From: Trachythela sp. YZ-2020 | Taxonomy: Eukaryota; Cnidaria; Anthozoa; Malacalcyonacea; Clavulariidae | Direction of reading: 5' to 3' | NCBI GenBank assembly: GCA_016169945.1 | Contig: JADLSH010000034.1 | Location: 372,001-436,000, forward strand | Length of the DNA stretch: 64,000 bases | Part shown: positions 12,307 through 23,083 of the stretch, one piece after another | How the letters are laid out: the number at the start of each line of letters is the position of its first letter | Numbering within the stretch: position 1 is the stretch's first letter | Program-made: the position numbers and the translations under genes | Notes under the pieces: generated by a model | What the model saw: only the letters and a program-made list of their open reading frames with translations | Databases searched by the model: none | What the model was told of the DNA's origin: nothing

Positions 12307-12951
12307 AGTCGCTGGAACATTGCTGTGTTGTGTTTTCAGGAAGAAGAACGCGCACTAAAACAATTTTAGTTAAACTACACGAATTGAATTTTTGTCAGTA
12401 AATGCACACCATTTTGAAATAGCTTTATTTTTTTGTTTGGTATCAACCAATATCTGACTCCTATGAACAGCTACAAATGTTAGAAAGTATTTTATATGTA
12501 TTGCATCTTTACTTTAAGATAAGATCATAGGTGTAGAGTTTTGTTTTTGTCTGAGGGGGATGAAACTTCAGATACATGATATCTTACTATACTTGCGAGT
12601 TACAAATAGTGACGATCCTCTGATATTAGATATACGGAAGTATAGAATATTAAATTATATTGCCAATTGTCTGATCATTAGCACATTAGTCATGACAGAC
12701 AATGATGAGATCGTGACATTTAAGATATAGAGAACGTTTTCCGTGTTTATTTACAGTTACATACGCCCGAGTGAAAGTTGGAAAAACAAAAAATTTCATA
12801 AATCATAATTTTCAAATTTTGTTGGTTTTCCATGTTGTTTCATGTGTTTACTCAGAGTTTCCCCTAAACACATTGTTTTACAGATCTCCGTGAGTTTTAA
12901 CCTCAGTAATCTGGTATATTTATAATATCGACGACGGGCGACGCATCCAAG
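12307..12951. other. No gene recognised
   Basis: AT-rich DNA between a TIR element and the next retrotransposon. It may include the 5' UTR of the following CR1-like element, but I see no motif that fixes its start. Confidence 0.4.
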
Positions 12952-14031
12952 TTGGATGATATGCTGCTAAGTTCAAATACTTCTACTATAAAGGAACTCG
13001 AGGCATTTATCGACAAGTCTTTTAATAGCGTCTCTGGGCTATCTGATCCTGTCCAGCCGACGGACTTCTCTACTCTAGCTCAAAGACGCTCTGAAGAAAA
13101 TCCGCCTAAACTCGGAGCACAATTTCTAACATTTAAAGAAAACGTTGAAACTCAGCTACAAGTTTTGTTGTACAAACTCTTTGAACAGAATAATACCATC
13201 AATATAAATAAACAAGAGCTATGCAAATTGTCCTGCGAAAATTTACATCCCAAATCATGCATCTCGGAGTTGGAGGGGAGATTGTCGCCAAAGAATACAA
13301 CAAATGTGAGTAGTGACCTGAGCCCGTGTGAAAAAATAGTTAAAGGAAACACTACCTTAACTGCGAATATAGACGCCTGTGCTGTTTCTAGTCGCCTTTC
13401 GCCTAGAACAACTGTGTTCGTCGATGACTGCGATGTATATGCTATCTCAACCGTGAATGCCGAGGCTTGTGCTGTTCCTAGTGACAGTCCACTCGAAAAA
13501 AGCGCGCATGCTGATGACACTTCGGCCCCTATAAGCCAACAGTGTGGTGAAGATAACAGCGAAGATTATGATACGCCGAATACGAGGGTTGCCCTACAAA
13601 GCACAAATGTTAACAATAAAATCAAGTCTGATCTGCCTCTCCCAACCCGCCCTAAATCCCAAGTACCCGAGTGGCTTTCCCGTTTACCTTTGGTTGAAAT
13701 CCCAGTTGACTATAGTCAATCTCTTTTTCCAAAGCGTCAGCGAACCAAGAATCCACCATGCCAGCATATCGGACGTCCCCGAACTAAATCCCAAGTACCC
13801 GTGTGGCATTCCCGTTTACCTTTGGTTGAAAGCCCTGTTGACTATAGTCAATCTCCTTTTCCAAAGCGTCAGCGAACCAAGAACCCACCATACAAGCATA
13901 TCGGATGTCCCCGAACGAGGGATTGGCTGAGTTACCTCGACTTTGTCCGCCAAGCCACGAGAACCAATCCGAAACTACATCATCCCGACCGATCTCAACT
14001 AACTCTTGTTTCACGCCTAACAATAACTTAA
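12952..14031 (+). CDS. ORF1-type protein of a CR1-like retrotransposon
   Basis: A 359-residue frame starting MDDMLLSSNTSTIKELEAF. There is no enzymatic motif. It is Ser/Thr-rich and ends in a basic, proline-rich part. Two tandem copies of a block of about 43 residues occur at roughly residues 236-322: each reads KSQVP then W.SRLPLVE, a DYSQS segment and FPKRQRTKNPP. A similar PPEWINKLPLIEI block occurs in the minus-strand CR1 copy near 45,300, which supports the ORF1 assignment. It overlaps the next frame, which enters endonuclease sequence. ORF1 proteins of this class bind RNA; that role is inferred. Confidence 0.6.
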   Translation: MDDMLLSSNTSTIKELEAFIDKSFNSVSGLSDPVQPTDFSTLAQRRSEENPPKLGAQFLTFKENVETQLQVLLYKLFEQNNTININKQELCKLSCENLHPKSCISELEGRLSPKNTTNVSSDLSPCEKIVKGNTTLTANIDACAVSSRLSPRTTVFVDDCDVYAISTVNAEACAVPSDSPLEKSAHADDTSAPISQQCGEDNSEDYDTPNTRVALQSTNVNNKIKSDLPLPTRPKSQVPEWLSRLPLVEIPVDYSQSLFPKRQRTKNPPCQHIGRPRTKSQVPVWHSRLPLVESPVDYSQSPFPKRQRTKNPPYKHIGCPRTRDWLSYLDFVRQATRTNPKLHHPDRSQLTLVSRLTIT

Positions 14032-14426
14032 TGGGAAGTGATATACCCAAGTACCCTAGCGAATCAAGTGCTATCCCGATTATAACTTCAAAACGTATCG
14101 TGAGAGTAAATAACAATAATATACACCGATCTAACTTAATCAATATACCTATGAACGATGAATGTAGAAAATCTGTGACGTGCTCACAACAGATAGGACC
14201 CCCAAAGTCATACAGTTCCGTACCTTCCCTGTTCATGTCCAACTCGAGGTCACTAGTAAATAAGATTGATGAACTTTCCGGTACCGTCTCTAATCTCCTT
14301 GCAGACATCGTAGTTATCACCGAAACGTGGCTCACTTCCAACGTTGATAGCGCAGTGATAAACCATAGTTACTCGAGGACAGGGTTTGGAAGGCCGGCAA
14401 ACTTCAAAGGCTTTAGAGCTAATTAA
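13905..14426 (+). pseudogene. Start of the CR1-like endonuclease, truncated
   Basis: Residues around 107-145 of this 173-residue frame read FMSNSRSLVNKIDEL and then ADIVVITETWLTSNV, the first two blocks of the AP-endonuclease domain of CR1-like ORF2 (the Asn of the first block and the Glu of ETW are catalytic or metal-binding). Similarity stops near 14,390 and the frame ends in unrelated sequence. The rest of the endonuclease and all of the reverse transcriptase are missing. Confidence 0.7.
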
Positions 14427-14564
14427 TTTCAGATGTTGAGAAACCCCGTCACGTGACAATTCGGGTGCATCGAATTCAGAAATTACTAGAGCGTAGTATT
14501 ACAGAAATATGATATCGTGCTTATAAATATTAAAATAAGGCATTGTTGCTCTTGTCATCAGGGT

Positions 14565-14690
14565 TGCCAGATTGGCCTTTTTGAGGCCAAATAACTCGAA
14601 TTTGGCCTCTTTTTTTCTTGTTTGGCCTCGAAAAAAACATTTGGCCATTTGGCTACTTTTTGGCCTCTTTAACAATCACAGAAAATTAGA
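14565..14690. repeat. TTTGGCC-rich block, possible hAT left end
   Basis: The sequence starts CAGGGTTGCCAGATTGGCC and then repeats TTTGGCC or GGCCTC about seven times. CAGGG starts and clustered short subterminal motifs are common at hAT ends, and it lies 170-290 bp before the transposase start. I did not find a matching inverted end after 16,561. Confidence 0.4.
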
Positions 14691-14858
14691 TTAATTATAA
14701 AAATATTTAGTTCTAAATTATGCAGGACTCGGATGTACCTACGCGGTTGGGGTCGCTAAGCTCTGGGAACGAGATGTGATAACTGACCAAATAGATTACT
14801 GGCTCACATTAACTGCGTTAGTCACTGATCTATTTAGTATTCACAATTCACATTATTA

Positions 14859-16561
14859 ATGGCGTCCAAATGGAAAGGTTCATACGATAGTGGAAGAAAA
14901 TATAGTAAAGCATGGGAAAGCAAATTTATTTGGATCACGAAGGCTTCGGACGGGAGTCAAGATGCCTTTTGTAAGCTGTGTCATGTGTCGATAAAGCCCA
15001 AACAAGCGAATTTGACGAAACACGAAAAAACTGACAAACACGTGCAGCGTGTCAAACTGTGTAATTCCACGAAACCCCTCCAAGTCGTACGTGTCCCGAA
15101 GCCGAAGGTTGCAGACGAAATCAAGATCGCAGAGGTGGAACTAGCCGTAACAATGGCATGTCATTCAGCGCTTTTGACGATGGATCATCTCGGGGAGGTA
15201 ATTGCCCGCAACGCGAAGGGAAGCCAACTCGAAAAAATTAGACTACACAGGACGAAGTGCACACAAATTTTGACGAGTGTTGTAAGCCCAGCACTGAAAG
15301 AGAAGCTGATAGCTGATGTTCGAGGAAAGAAGTTCTCATTGATTGTCGATGAAACAACCGATGTTGCTACGGAAAAGCAACTCTGCGTTATGGTCCGGTA
15401 CTACAGCGAAGCCGAGAAGAAGATTGTCACAGCGTTTGTTGACCTGGTTTCTGTTGTCCACGCATCCGCAGACGACCTTTTTAAAGCCATTCAAGATTGT
15501 CTGGGTAAATTTAGCCTCCACTTGGTGGACTGTGTTGGCTATGCTAGTGACGGTGCTTCTGTGATGGTTGGTAAGCATAATTCAGTGTGGACAAGGATAG
15601 CTGCTGTTGCTCCCCAGTGCGTCAAGGTGACCTGCGTCTGCCATTCATTGTCCTTGTGCGTAGAACACGCGTTTGAGAAACTGCCCTCGACTCTTGGATT
15701 CCTTCTGGCAGAAATTCCCAAGTGGTTTTCCAAAAGCACCATCAGAAGAGAAGCATACAAGCAGCTTTACGAAACCATGAGTCCCGACGATGACCAAAGT
15801 TCTTGAGGTAATAAAAAATAAAAATAATTAATTAATAGCTTGAATGCTGGATGCTGTGTGACCTGGTATTTATAAATTATATTTCAGATTTTTCATGTGT
15901 TCTGGCCTCTGGGCCACAACTTTAATCCAAGCTTCCATACAGTTTAGTGTGAGTGTCCTCCTTCATTAAATTATAAGGTATTCTACTTTAGGTGAAAAAA
16001 CGGTGTCTAGATTTCCTTCTGGAAGCTGTCAAGCAAGTGGAGAAGCGTCTACCTGATGCTGGCAATACCTTTAAAGGTCTCAGAGCCTTACATCCCTCGA
16101 AGGTCCTTGATGCAACAAGAAGGGTCCCTTTCAATCAGCTGCCACTCCCTGGTTTACGAGAAGACAAATCCGACGTGATCGAGGAGCAGTACAGAAGGAT
16201 TGTACACCGCAACTGGAAAGAGGATCCAATTTTCAATGGGGTCATACCAGATGCAACAGTGGCATTTTGGTCCCAGATTCTTGGCTTTCAAACATCTCTC
16301 GGGGACAAGCCGTTCAATGAATTGGCAACCTATGCCCTGAACTGTCTGACCAACCCCGTGAGCAATGCAGTGGTGGAAAGAACATTTTCCTTGTTGGCAG
16401 CGGTGAAGAACAAACAGCGAAATAGGATGGGCTTGGAGTTGTTGAATGCAATCCTACGCATTCGCTGCGATTTCCAATTCAGCGAGAAATGCTGCATAAA
16501 CTTTAAGGTGACGAATCGGATGCTAGAGCTGTTTACTGCAAAACAGTTGTATGGCACATGA
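14859..16561 (+). pseudogene. hAT-family transposase, middle part missing
   Basis: The first frame (14859-15806) has a BED-like finger (FCKLCHVSIKPKQANLTKHE, then KHVQR), then hAT catalytic blocks: SLIVDETTDVATEKQLCVM with the first Asp, VGYASDGASVMVG with the second, and CVCHSLSLCVEHA. The second frame (15992-16561) ends with the hAT dimerisation block NPVSNAVVERTFSLLAAVKN, including the final catalytic Glu region. Full hAT proteins have roughly 200 more residues between these parts. A GT at 15807 and an AG just before 15991 could be splice sites, but they do not restore the missing residues. Relatives such as ZBED/SCAND3-like proteins are sometimes domesticated; here truncation argues for decay. 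Confidence 0.8.
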
Positions 16562-16971
16562 GATAAGAGGGTATAAAAATAAAGTATCATTTATACGGGA
16601 CAAAACAATGATATTAGAGTTCATTTACATTAGACAACAATCTACAAATGTAAATAGTATACCAAATACTAGCCTGTATACAAGCTACAGTCATGATTCA
16701 TACTGTACCATTGCTAATAAGATTATAAGTTCTACAAAATATTTTTATTATTGTTAAAGGTTTCGTTTCTCATTAAAATACAAACGTTTGTTACGTGTTT
16801 GTTAGATTACCTTTTCGATTCTATGAACCACAACCTCACTCACACAACTCACAGCCTCGTACCCAGGCGCTAAAGAGAAGATCTGAGCGCGCTTAGCACA
16901 GATTCCGATCCAAGCCCGGAATCTATGCTTTAACCTAACTACCTATTGCCTGCATATATTTTAACCCCTTA

Positions 16972-17072
16972 TTAACCCATTAACTGGCAGTACCCTACTG
17001 CTGACAAGCAAAATTGTCTGGTGTGAGGCAGAGAAATACTGAAGTAGGGCACATTGCCAGCTAATGGTTTAA
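16972..17072. mobile_element. TTAA-bounded mini element
   Basis: Ends TTAACCCATTAACTGGCA and, inverted, TTAAACCATTAGCTGGCA. Both sides carry a (G)TAGGGCAC or TACCCTACT block. Same family as 4843-4952. Confidence 0.6.
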
Positions 17073-17386
17073 TCTCAATGCCCTTGACCCCAATGTTCCA
17101 ATTCCTTTATTATTTCATATGTAAAATGCCAGGCTATTTATTGGACAGTCCGTCCAGAATACACAAATCTATAATTTTAACTCCAGACTTATATTTCCAT
17201 TGTTTATATCACTCATCAGCATCATAAAACGTTTTGTTTAATATAGACAGTCCAAGGCATATCTGAAAGAAATTTTAAATTAAAGTTATACATTCAACCA
17301 TGAACACACACACACATTGGTATAGTAGCTTTGGCCATAACTTTATTGAAGAAAATCCCTCTATTTTACCAAGGGGAAGTAATAAT

Positions 17387-17478
17387 TTAACCCATTGAGC
17401 TGCAATGTCATTTTACTCTGTCTAATGCCAGATGATTTTACTTGTCACGGGAAGGGTCTTGCACATTAATGGGGTTAA
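17387..17478. mobile_element. TTAA-bounded mini element
   Basis: Starts TTAACCCATTGAGCTGCA and ends CATTAATGGGGTTAA. Same family as 4843-4952 and 16972-17072. Confidence 0.55.
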
Positions 17479-17575
17479 GCTGGAGCAATGTTATTTCTAG
17501 GTATGATAATCATCAGGTATGATACCAAACATCAAATTAGTGGATCCAGTATATTTATAGTTCTAGGTATGATAG

Positions 17576-18503
17576 TCATTTAGTTTTTGAAAGGACATGG
17601 TAATCCAATACCTCTCCTGTGTCAATTGAAATTACAAACACTACACCGGTTAGAGAGGTAAAGCCTCGTTTCGCCCATGTTGCATCAAAGCTCACAGCAA
17701 CATCCAGTAAGTCATCAACGCCTTCCGGATTTTCACCTGATATCTTCTGCCAGAGGCTTTGGCCAGCTTGCTTCATTTCTTCCTTTGCTTCCTCTTCGAG
17801 AACTCCCATGATATTCTCTAGTTGCTGCTGGTATGCAGTCTTTGTCATACAAGGCATGTTCATGATGCTGCAGAATGAGGCCAGACCTTCGTAACCACTG
17901 CCAGTCTCAACTCTCAATTGAATGATAAACAGCACGGCGGTTTACATCCTGCGATTTCCCTTGAACGGTAGCACTCGTAGAAGTTGGAAGAGAACTGCAT
18001 TCATTGCATGAACTGCATGTGACAGAAAATTTGGACATGAGACCAGCACGTCCACTTTCATCTTCCAAAGTAAAATTTCCTAAACAAATGTTCATTAACA
18101 TTTTTAAAACTATTGACACATGTATGTATATTGTGACTATTTACATGTTACACAATTTCTGTTGTGTATATACAACTTTTGTTGCAGATATAAAAGGGGG
18201 TTGCAGGGGTACAATTTAAACCATATGTCATATTAAACCAGTTTTGAAGGATAAGGTATAAAACACAAAGGGCAAATTCTTACCTCCCCCACACACGTGT
18301 TGAATATTTGAGACAGCATTGGATAGGCAGCCTAAACTGATCAGCCTGTATTCGTGGATATTTTCTCCGGTGTCATTATCACTATTGTCATTTCTGCTTT
18401 CACATCGCATCTTTTTTCTTGAAGTTCCAATAACATTATTTGGGTTTGAGCCATCAACATTGTCAGTGTTTGGAGATTCAAATGTGGGATCGTCATTACT
18501 CAT
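17576..18503 (-). pseudogene. Mutator-like transposase, N-terminal two thirds, frameshifted
   Basis: The start exon (18503-18284) is acidic/Ser-rich and ends HEYRLISLGCLSNAVS with a GTAAGA donor. The next exon starts at 18079 after TTTAG and encodes a Cys-pair segment (TCSSCNEC). The last part carries GSGYEGLASFC and then DVAVSFDATWAKRGFTSLTG followed by DYHVLSK, blocks characteristic of the Mutator-like transposase domain common in marine invertebrates. A 7-bp tandem duplication near 17,905-17,918 (complement of TTGAGAG/TTGAGAC) shifts the frame just before GSGYEG. The C-terminal zinc-binding and catalytic end is missing at 17,576, where the frame stops. Confidence 0.75.
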
Positions 18504-19020
18504 ATTTTTATGTCATTTTGAGTCACGATCTTCTCCTTCGTGTCTTTCCATACCAGAAAACCTCTTTCCCTTCCTTTTTCGCTTGTAAGAAGATCTACTC
18601 TTCGTGCCGACCACTGTTATAATTTGAAGAAAAGAGATATATTTCTAGGCCCTCAATTCGCACTGTTTTTTTGCTTCAATCTTCAACCAATGCATCAACA
18701 ATCAGACTCAAATTCAAACAGGAGCCCGCGATGTAATAGCAATGCAGGGACGTCATGTACCACAATATATAGTGTACTTGCTATATACATGCTAATTTGG
18801 ACAGTTTCAGTCGAACAATGGGCAAAAAAAACGTCAAAAAACAAAAAATGCTATAACCGTTGCCATAGTAACAGAATCAGCATATTCAAACAATAATAAT
18901 AAAAGCCTTTAAAATACATGAAGATGTTGGAATTTCAAAAAACTATTTTTCCATATGTTAGTTAGGTACCTGAAGTACCTGAAAGTGCCAAAAAAATCAT
19001 TTTCATTTTTTCACAAACTG
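18504..19020. other. No gene recognised
   Basis: Short unrelated frames only. A small tandem of GTACCTGAA occurs at about 18,965-18,985. Confidence 0.4.
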
Positions 19021-19131
19021 CACTCGTATAAATGGTCTAATTATAATAAGTCGCGATTTATTGTAGACCAGTCTGAATCCCTGTTCTTATTTAAGTCGCG
19101 ACTTACTAGAATTTGACCATTTATACGAGTG
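19021..19131. repeat. Palindromic mini element
   Basis: CACTCGTATAAATGGTC at 19021 and GACCATTTATACGAGTG to 19131 are perfect inverted ends. Three AAGTCGCGA/TCGCGATT-type motifs lie inside and just right of it. A further TATAAATGGTC occurs near 19,170, so a second partial copy abuts it. Confidence 0.55.
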
Positions 19132-20431
19132 TGTTCGCGTATTATGTAAGTCGCGTCTTATTTTCTCCCGTATAAATGGTCCTATAATATATAGTACTAA
19201 TAACCATCCAAAAAATAGTTTGATTTTTAACAAAAACATATATAGTGTATAGAGAGATCTATGGCAACACGCAATATTTGTACACAGCTGTTTCAAACTA
19301 TTTTTATCATATATAATCAATTTGTATAATTGCATGTAATATTTTGTAATACAAAACAACTTGTAACTTTATCTTCCTATTCATACCAAAGTAGCTTAAA
19401 TAGCAACATTGTATACTTCTACCGTCTGCTGCGTTGATCAACTATTGCGTTTGCCAACGTAATTAAATCATTGTTTACGAAATATTGTCTCAGTACATCG
19501 AAACAATTATGTGGCTAAATGTTAAGCACAGACATTTTGTTTATACGAGCCATGTCAATCACGGCCGACTTATTTTATATCATAATTAAAAACACATTCG
19601 AAATTTTCCATGCCTAATGGGTAATGCATGCACATTTGAAAAGTAATCAAAAATAGTCCCTATGTATACATACTTGTTGGATTGAACACATTACAAATCC
19701 ATTCGCCAACCATTGTATAAAGTAACTCAATTAGTATATGATTGATATGGGCAGGTGTTTTGGAAAATGCACTTATTCACCTACGCGTCATGCAGTTAAG
19801 GTATATTATAAGGATCAAGCATGCATGCAAGCGCGACAGCAGTTTCAAGTCAAATTCGAATATATATAATAGAATTCCGAAATATCGTTATATAATGTAT
19901 ATAGGTATGTTATTATATTCTATATGCCTCAAATTAATGTATAATTCAACCTTCCGTTCCATAAAACGTTTCGAAATGTTTCGATTCCTTTCTGAAATAA
20001 AATTAGTTGAAAATATATACAATTATTTATTTAAAATTATTTTGCTCATTTTATAACATACAATACAAGATACTTTAACTGAAATTAATTGAAAAACTAT
20101 ATATATATATAGAGCAATAAAGACAATTTTCTAGGAGACTATTATTGTACTACATATTGCATGCATTTTGTGGATGTCTCTAATACTATAGCCAACAAAT
20201 CAAAAAAACATGTTCAAATTCGTCGTGTAGAAATAGTATGGAAATTCTATTTCCATGATTCATAGTATTTCCAACGAGGATTCATACTATTTCCTTAGTA
20301 AGGATTTTGAAAAATATTTCCAGCGCAACCTAAAGCAAAATAAAGTTTCTTCGGTCCACCCTGGATTATTTGCGCAGTTATAGATAATCTATTTTCAAAC
20401 TTATAGCCTTTGAAATTATTCAACATTTTAG
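19132..20431. other. No gene recognised; probable upstream intron of the lectin gene
   Basis: AT-rich sequence. The next exon begins in phase 1 after a normal acceptor, so at least one upstream coding exon (expected to supply a signal peptide) should exist here or further left, but I cannot identify it. Confidence 0.35.
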
Positions 20432-20661
20432 ATGTTCCGCATTTGAAAGAATATATAATCTCTGAATCAAGTGCACTAAATTGGTTACACTGTGGTACCA
20501 GTTGCCTGGAAACACGTTTCTGTGTCGCATACAACTATAAGGAGAGCTCAAAAGAAAGCGAAATCAACTGTCAGTTAAGTCACACTTCTGACCATAAGTT
20601 TGAAAAAGTAAGCAACCAGAACAATGACTGGAAGTTTTTCCAAGCCGTTGGAGAAAGAATG
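20432..20661 (+). CDS. Apple/PAN-like exon of an apple-EGF-C-type lectin gene
   Basis: The exon follows CATTTTAG and ends at a GTAAGA donor. It encodes about 76 residues with the Cys pattern of a PAN/apple domain: WLHCGTSCLETRFCVAYNY, then NCQLSH, then the aromatic end NNDWKFFQ. Such domains bind protein or glycan partners outside the cell. It begins in phase 1 and ends in phase 0, compatible with the EGF exon at 21629. This gene type (apple + EGF + a terminal adhesion or lectin domain) is frequent in anthozoans. Confidence 0.75.
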
Positions 20662-20825
20662 GTAAGATAAATGCTATAGAATTGTTATAGAGTAATTTTA
20701 GTATACCATTAATTATTTTAAATGTTCTTGAAAATTGTTTGCCGGATTCTATATAAAGAATGAGATAACTATATAGTCTATGCCGACACCAAATCTGATC
20801 AAAATAAAAACTAAAAATTCGTGTC

Positions 20826-21132
20826 CAGCCCCGTAGCTGCATGGCCCTCATTTCTTAGGGGGGCACACTTTTGCTTTTCGTTCATAATTCTTCTATTTTT
20901 ATTGTCGACGGGGGGGGGGCCGAATATAAAAAAATTTTCCGGATACTATTACTGCAAATACAAAACCTGCATATTTATCATATAAACCAGTATTTTTATC
21001 AAAAAAATCACATATAACACATATTTTTTTGGGGGGGATGTACAGGGGGGGCACAAATACCAGGGGGGGGCACAGGGGGGGCACAAATATTCGCCAGGGG
21101 GGGCCGTGCCCCCCCCCCCAGCTACGGGCCTG
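20826..21132. mobile_element. hAT MITE with perfect 8-bp TSD, in the lectin-gene intron
   Basis: Ends CAGCCCCGTAGCTG (left) and CAGGCCCGTAGCTG (complement of right). The direct repeat TTCGTGTC flanks both sides (20818-20825, 21133-21140). The interior is very G/C-asymmetric, with several GGGGGGGCAC runs. It sits between the apple and EGF exons. Confidence 0.9.
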
Positions 21133-21628
21133 TTCGTGTCTCGATCGATAACAAGCGCCCCGAAAATGTTCAAGAACTTAATAGCTATCAGTGAGACGCT
21201 TGAATTGATAATGAAATCGAGCTATTAGGGAAGTAGTAAAGGAAAGCCTCAGCAATCGTAAAGTAAAAGGCCTACATGCAGAAAAAGACAACTATATATA
21301 TACATCGACTGTCCTTCGAGCTCGGATTTCCTGATCGAAAGACCAACTAACTTAGCTATAGTGATATTAAAAAAGTTTGCAAAATTTTGCTGTTACTACT
21401 AAAAAGGTTTTGTAAACTGGGTTTGGCCGAACAAATATCAGATTTCTCTATTTTTGTGTCCAGCTCGCGAAAATGTATGCATTGAAGTATACCTTGTGGA
21501 AACTTAGGTTTTTGAAATTGAGAAAGAAACGTAAAGGTTCTATGGTTACTACACACAGGAGTAAAACCTGCATCGTGAATTCGTCGTTTGAAATGATGCT
21601 TCGCTCATGGTGAATTTTCTTGATTTAG

Positions 21629-21743
21629 ACTAATTATCAAGACGAGAATGAATGTCAGAATGGTGGGAAAATAGCCTGGGATCCAGTGAAGCCTTTCAAA
21701 TGTGAATGCCCAGGGAATTATGGAGGAGAGCTTTGTGACAAAT
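21629..21743 (+). CDS. EGF-like exon of the apple-EGF-C-type lectin gene
   Basis: The exon starts after TTGATTTAG in phase 0. It encodes NECQNGGKI, a linker, then FKCECPGNYGGELCDK, a canonical EGF-like module with Cys spacing and the CxCxxxYxGxxC ending. It ends at a GTAAAT donor in phase 1, and the split codon completes a Cys with the next exon. No calcium-binding consensus at the N-terminus is obvious. Confidence 0.85.
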
Positions 21744-22049
21744 GTAAATATTTTTTTAGTTTTGTCAACGAGTTTTACTTATGAATTATGATATTCATTA
21801 CATCGTAGGCTATCATTAGACAGACTTAAACGAAAAACAGTAGTACTGGCCAAGAATTGTTAGAAACCAAATTATTATTTGATGTTGTGTATAGAATTGT
21901 ATGAAGTCTAATCGGCTATAAGTAATGCTACATAGATGAAATTATTCAAAATACTATAGTTCTATTTTCATTGGATGGTGGACGTTGTGTTCTGTATATC
22001 ATTATGTATAAGCGAGTCAGTTGTAAAATGATTATAGGGTAGGCATGTC

Positions 22050-22260
22050 AATATCTCGGTTAAAATTGTTCAACTCGCTGGTATGTTTCGTCCCCATTGC
22101 ATAAATAGCTTTGTTTGCGACGAGATCAGGGTCGTGTATTTTGATGGTATTTTGATGCTCTGTAAATCTTGTCTTAATCTTTCACGATGTTTGCCCAATG
22201 TACTTTTCGGAACAGGGAAATATTTAAAATTGAGTTTTGGTTGCTTTGCTTCTGGACAAA
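22050..22260 (-). pseudogene. Possible Penelope-like GIY-YIG remnant
   Basis: Read on the minus strand with one shift, the sequence gives KYIGQT followed by RFTEHQNT-like residues, resembling the GIY-YIG endonuclease tail of Penelope-like elements (YIGxT then a basic RxxEH block). It lies in the intron between EGF and lectin exons. The match is short and frameshifted, so this is tentative. Confidence 0.3.
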
Positions 22261-22673
22261 TGGTTCTTCTTTAAAATCTCTTTAAATGCTAAACAAGTCT
22301 ATATAGTAATCCAAGTCCAGTAATTCCTATTTGTCAAGATTAGCTTTTGTTTGCCATTCATATGATTCATGAGATTCAATTTGTAGGTGTTTATATATAG
22401 TATTAATAAGAAGGGTATTGTTGTTGTTAACGGAATATGGTTACAATTTATATTAACTACACTTGTGCCTTTAGAAAAATATGTATATTATTATTAACAT
22501 CAATTTTTGTTTGTTGATTTGATAAACATGAAATAATTACTGTTTATGTAACTCCAAGATCACGCGTGTAGTTGGCAAGAATGGCAGCGTGTGATGATTT
22601 TATTTTATTACCAGTTTTAGAGTGAGATATGTAAAATGTATCACCATGACCGTATATCACATTCGTTCTTTAG

Positions 22674-23083
22674 GCGTTCTCAATTGCACTGGTGGTTGGC
22701 AGATTATCGATTGTTTTTGTTACTACATTAGCGATGAAACTGCCAGTTGGACTGAAGCACAAGATGATTGTCGCGCACGTGGTGGCGACTTGGCTGTCCC
22801 AACCAGCTCAGAAAACAATGAACATATTTATCACGCTATCAAAAATCGCAACATTGACACGGCTTGGATTGGAGTGCACAAAGTGGGCCAAACGTTCTAC
22901 ACGATGGACGGTGACGACGTATTCTATGAGAATTGGTACTCGGGAGAACCATCAGTTGATGGTGATTGCGTATATATGTTGTACAGGGTATGGTGGCATA
23001 ATAATAATGATGCAGCTGGAAAATGGAATGATATAATATGTCGGGATTCCAATTATTACTATATCTGCCAACAGAGTCTCTAA
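22674..23083 (+). CDS. C-type lectin domain exon, terminal
   Basis: The exon begins after TTCTTTAG in phase 1, matching the EGF exon. It encodes a complete C-type lectin domain of about 135 residues: the first Cys pair (NCTGGWQIIDCFCYY), the helix motif WTEAQDDCRARGGDLAVP, the WIGVHKVG strand (usual WIGL) and the ending AGKWNDIICRDSNYYYICQ with the WND motif. The QPD/EPN sugar-specificity loop is replaced by GEPSVDG, so EPS rather than EPN occupies the mannose-type position. Stop codon follows at 23,081. Probably a secreted or surface recognition protein. Confidence 0.9.

Noticed and set aside
13784..14341. 185-aa minus-strand protein
   Set aside because: It lies antisense to the ORF1 duplication and endonuclease start of a plus-strand CR1-like element and has no motif of its own.
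14859..16561. Domesticated, functional hAT-derived host gene
   Set aside because: The long intact first frame is tempting, but about 200 residues between catalytic blocks and the C-terminal domain are missing, and the candidate splice sites do not recover them.
20860..21120. G-quadruplex regulatory region
   Set aside because: The G runs belong to a hAT MITE with a perfect 8-bp TSD, which is the simpler explanation.
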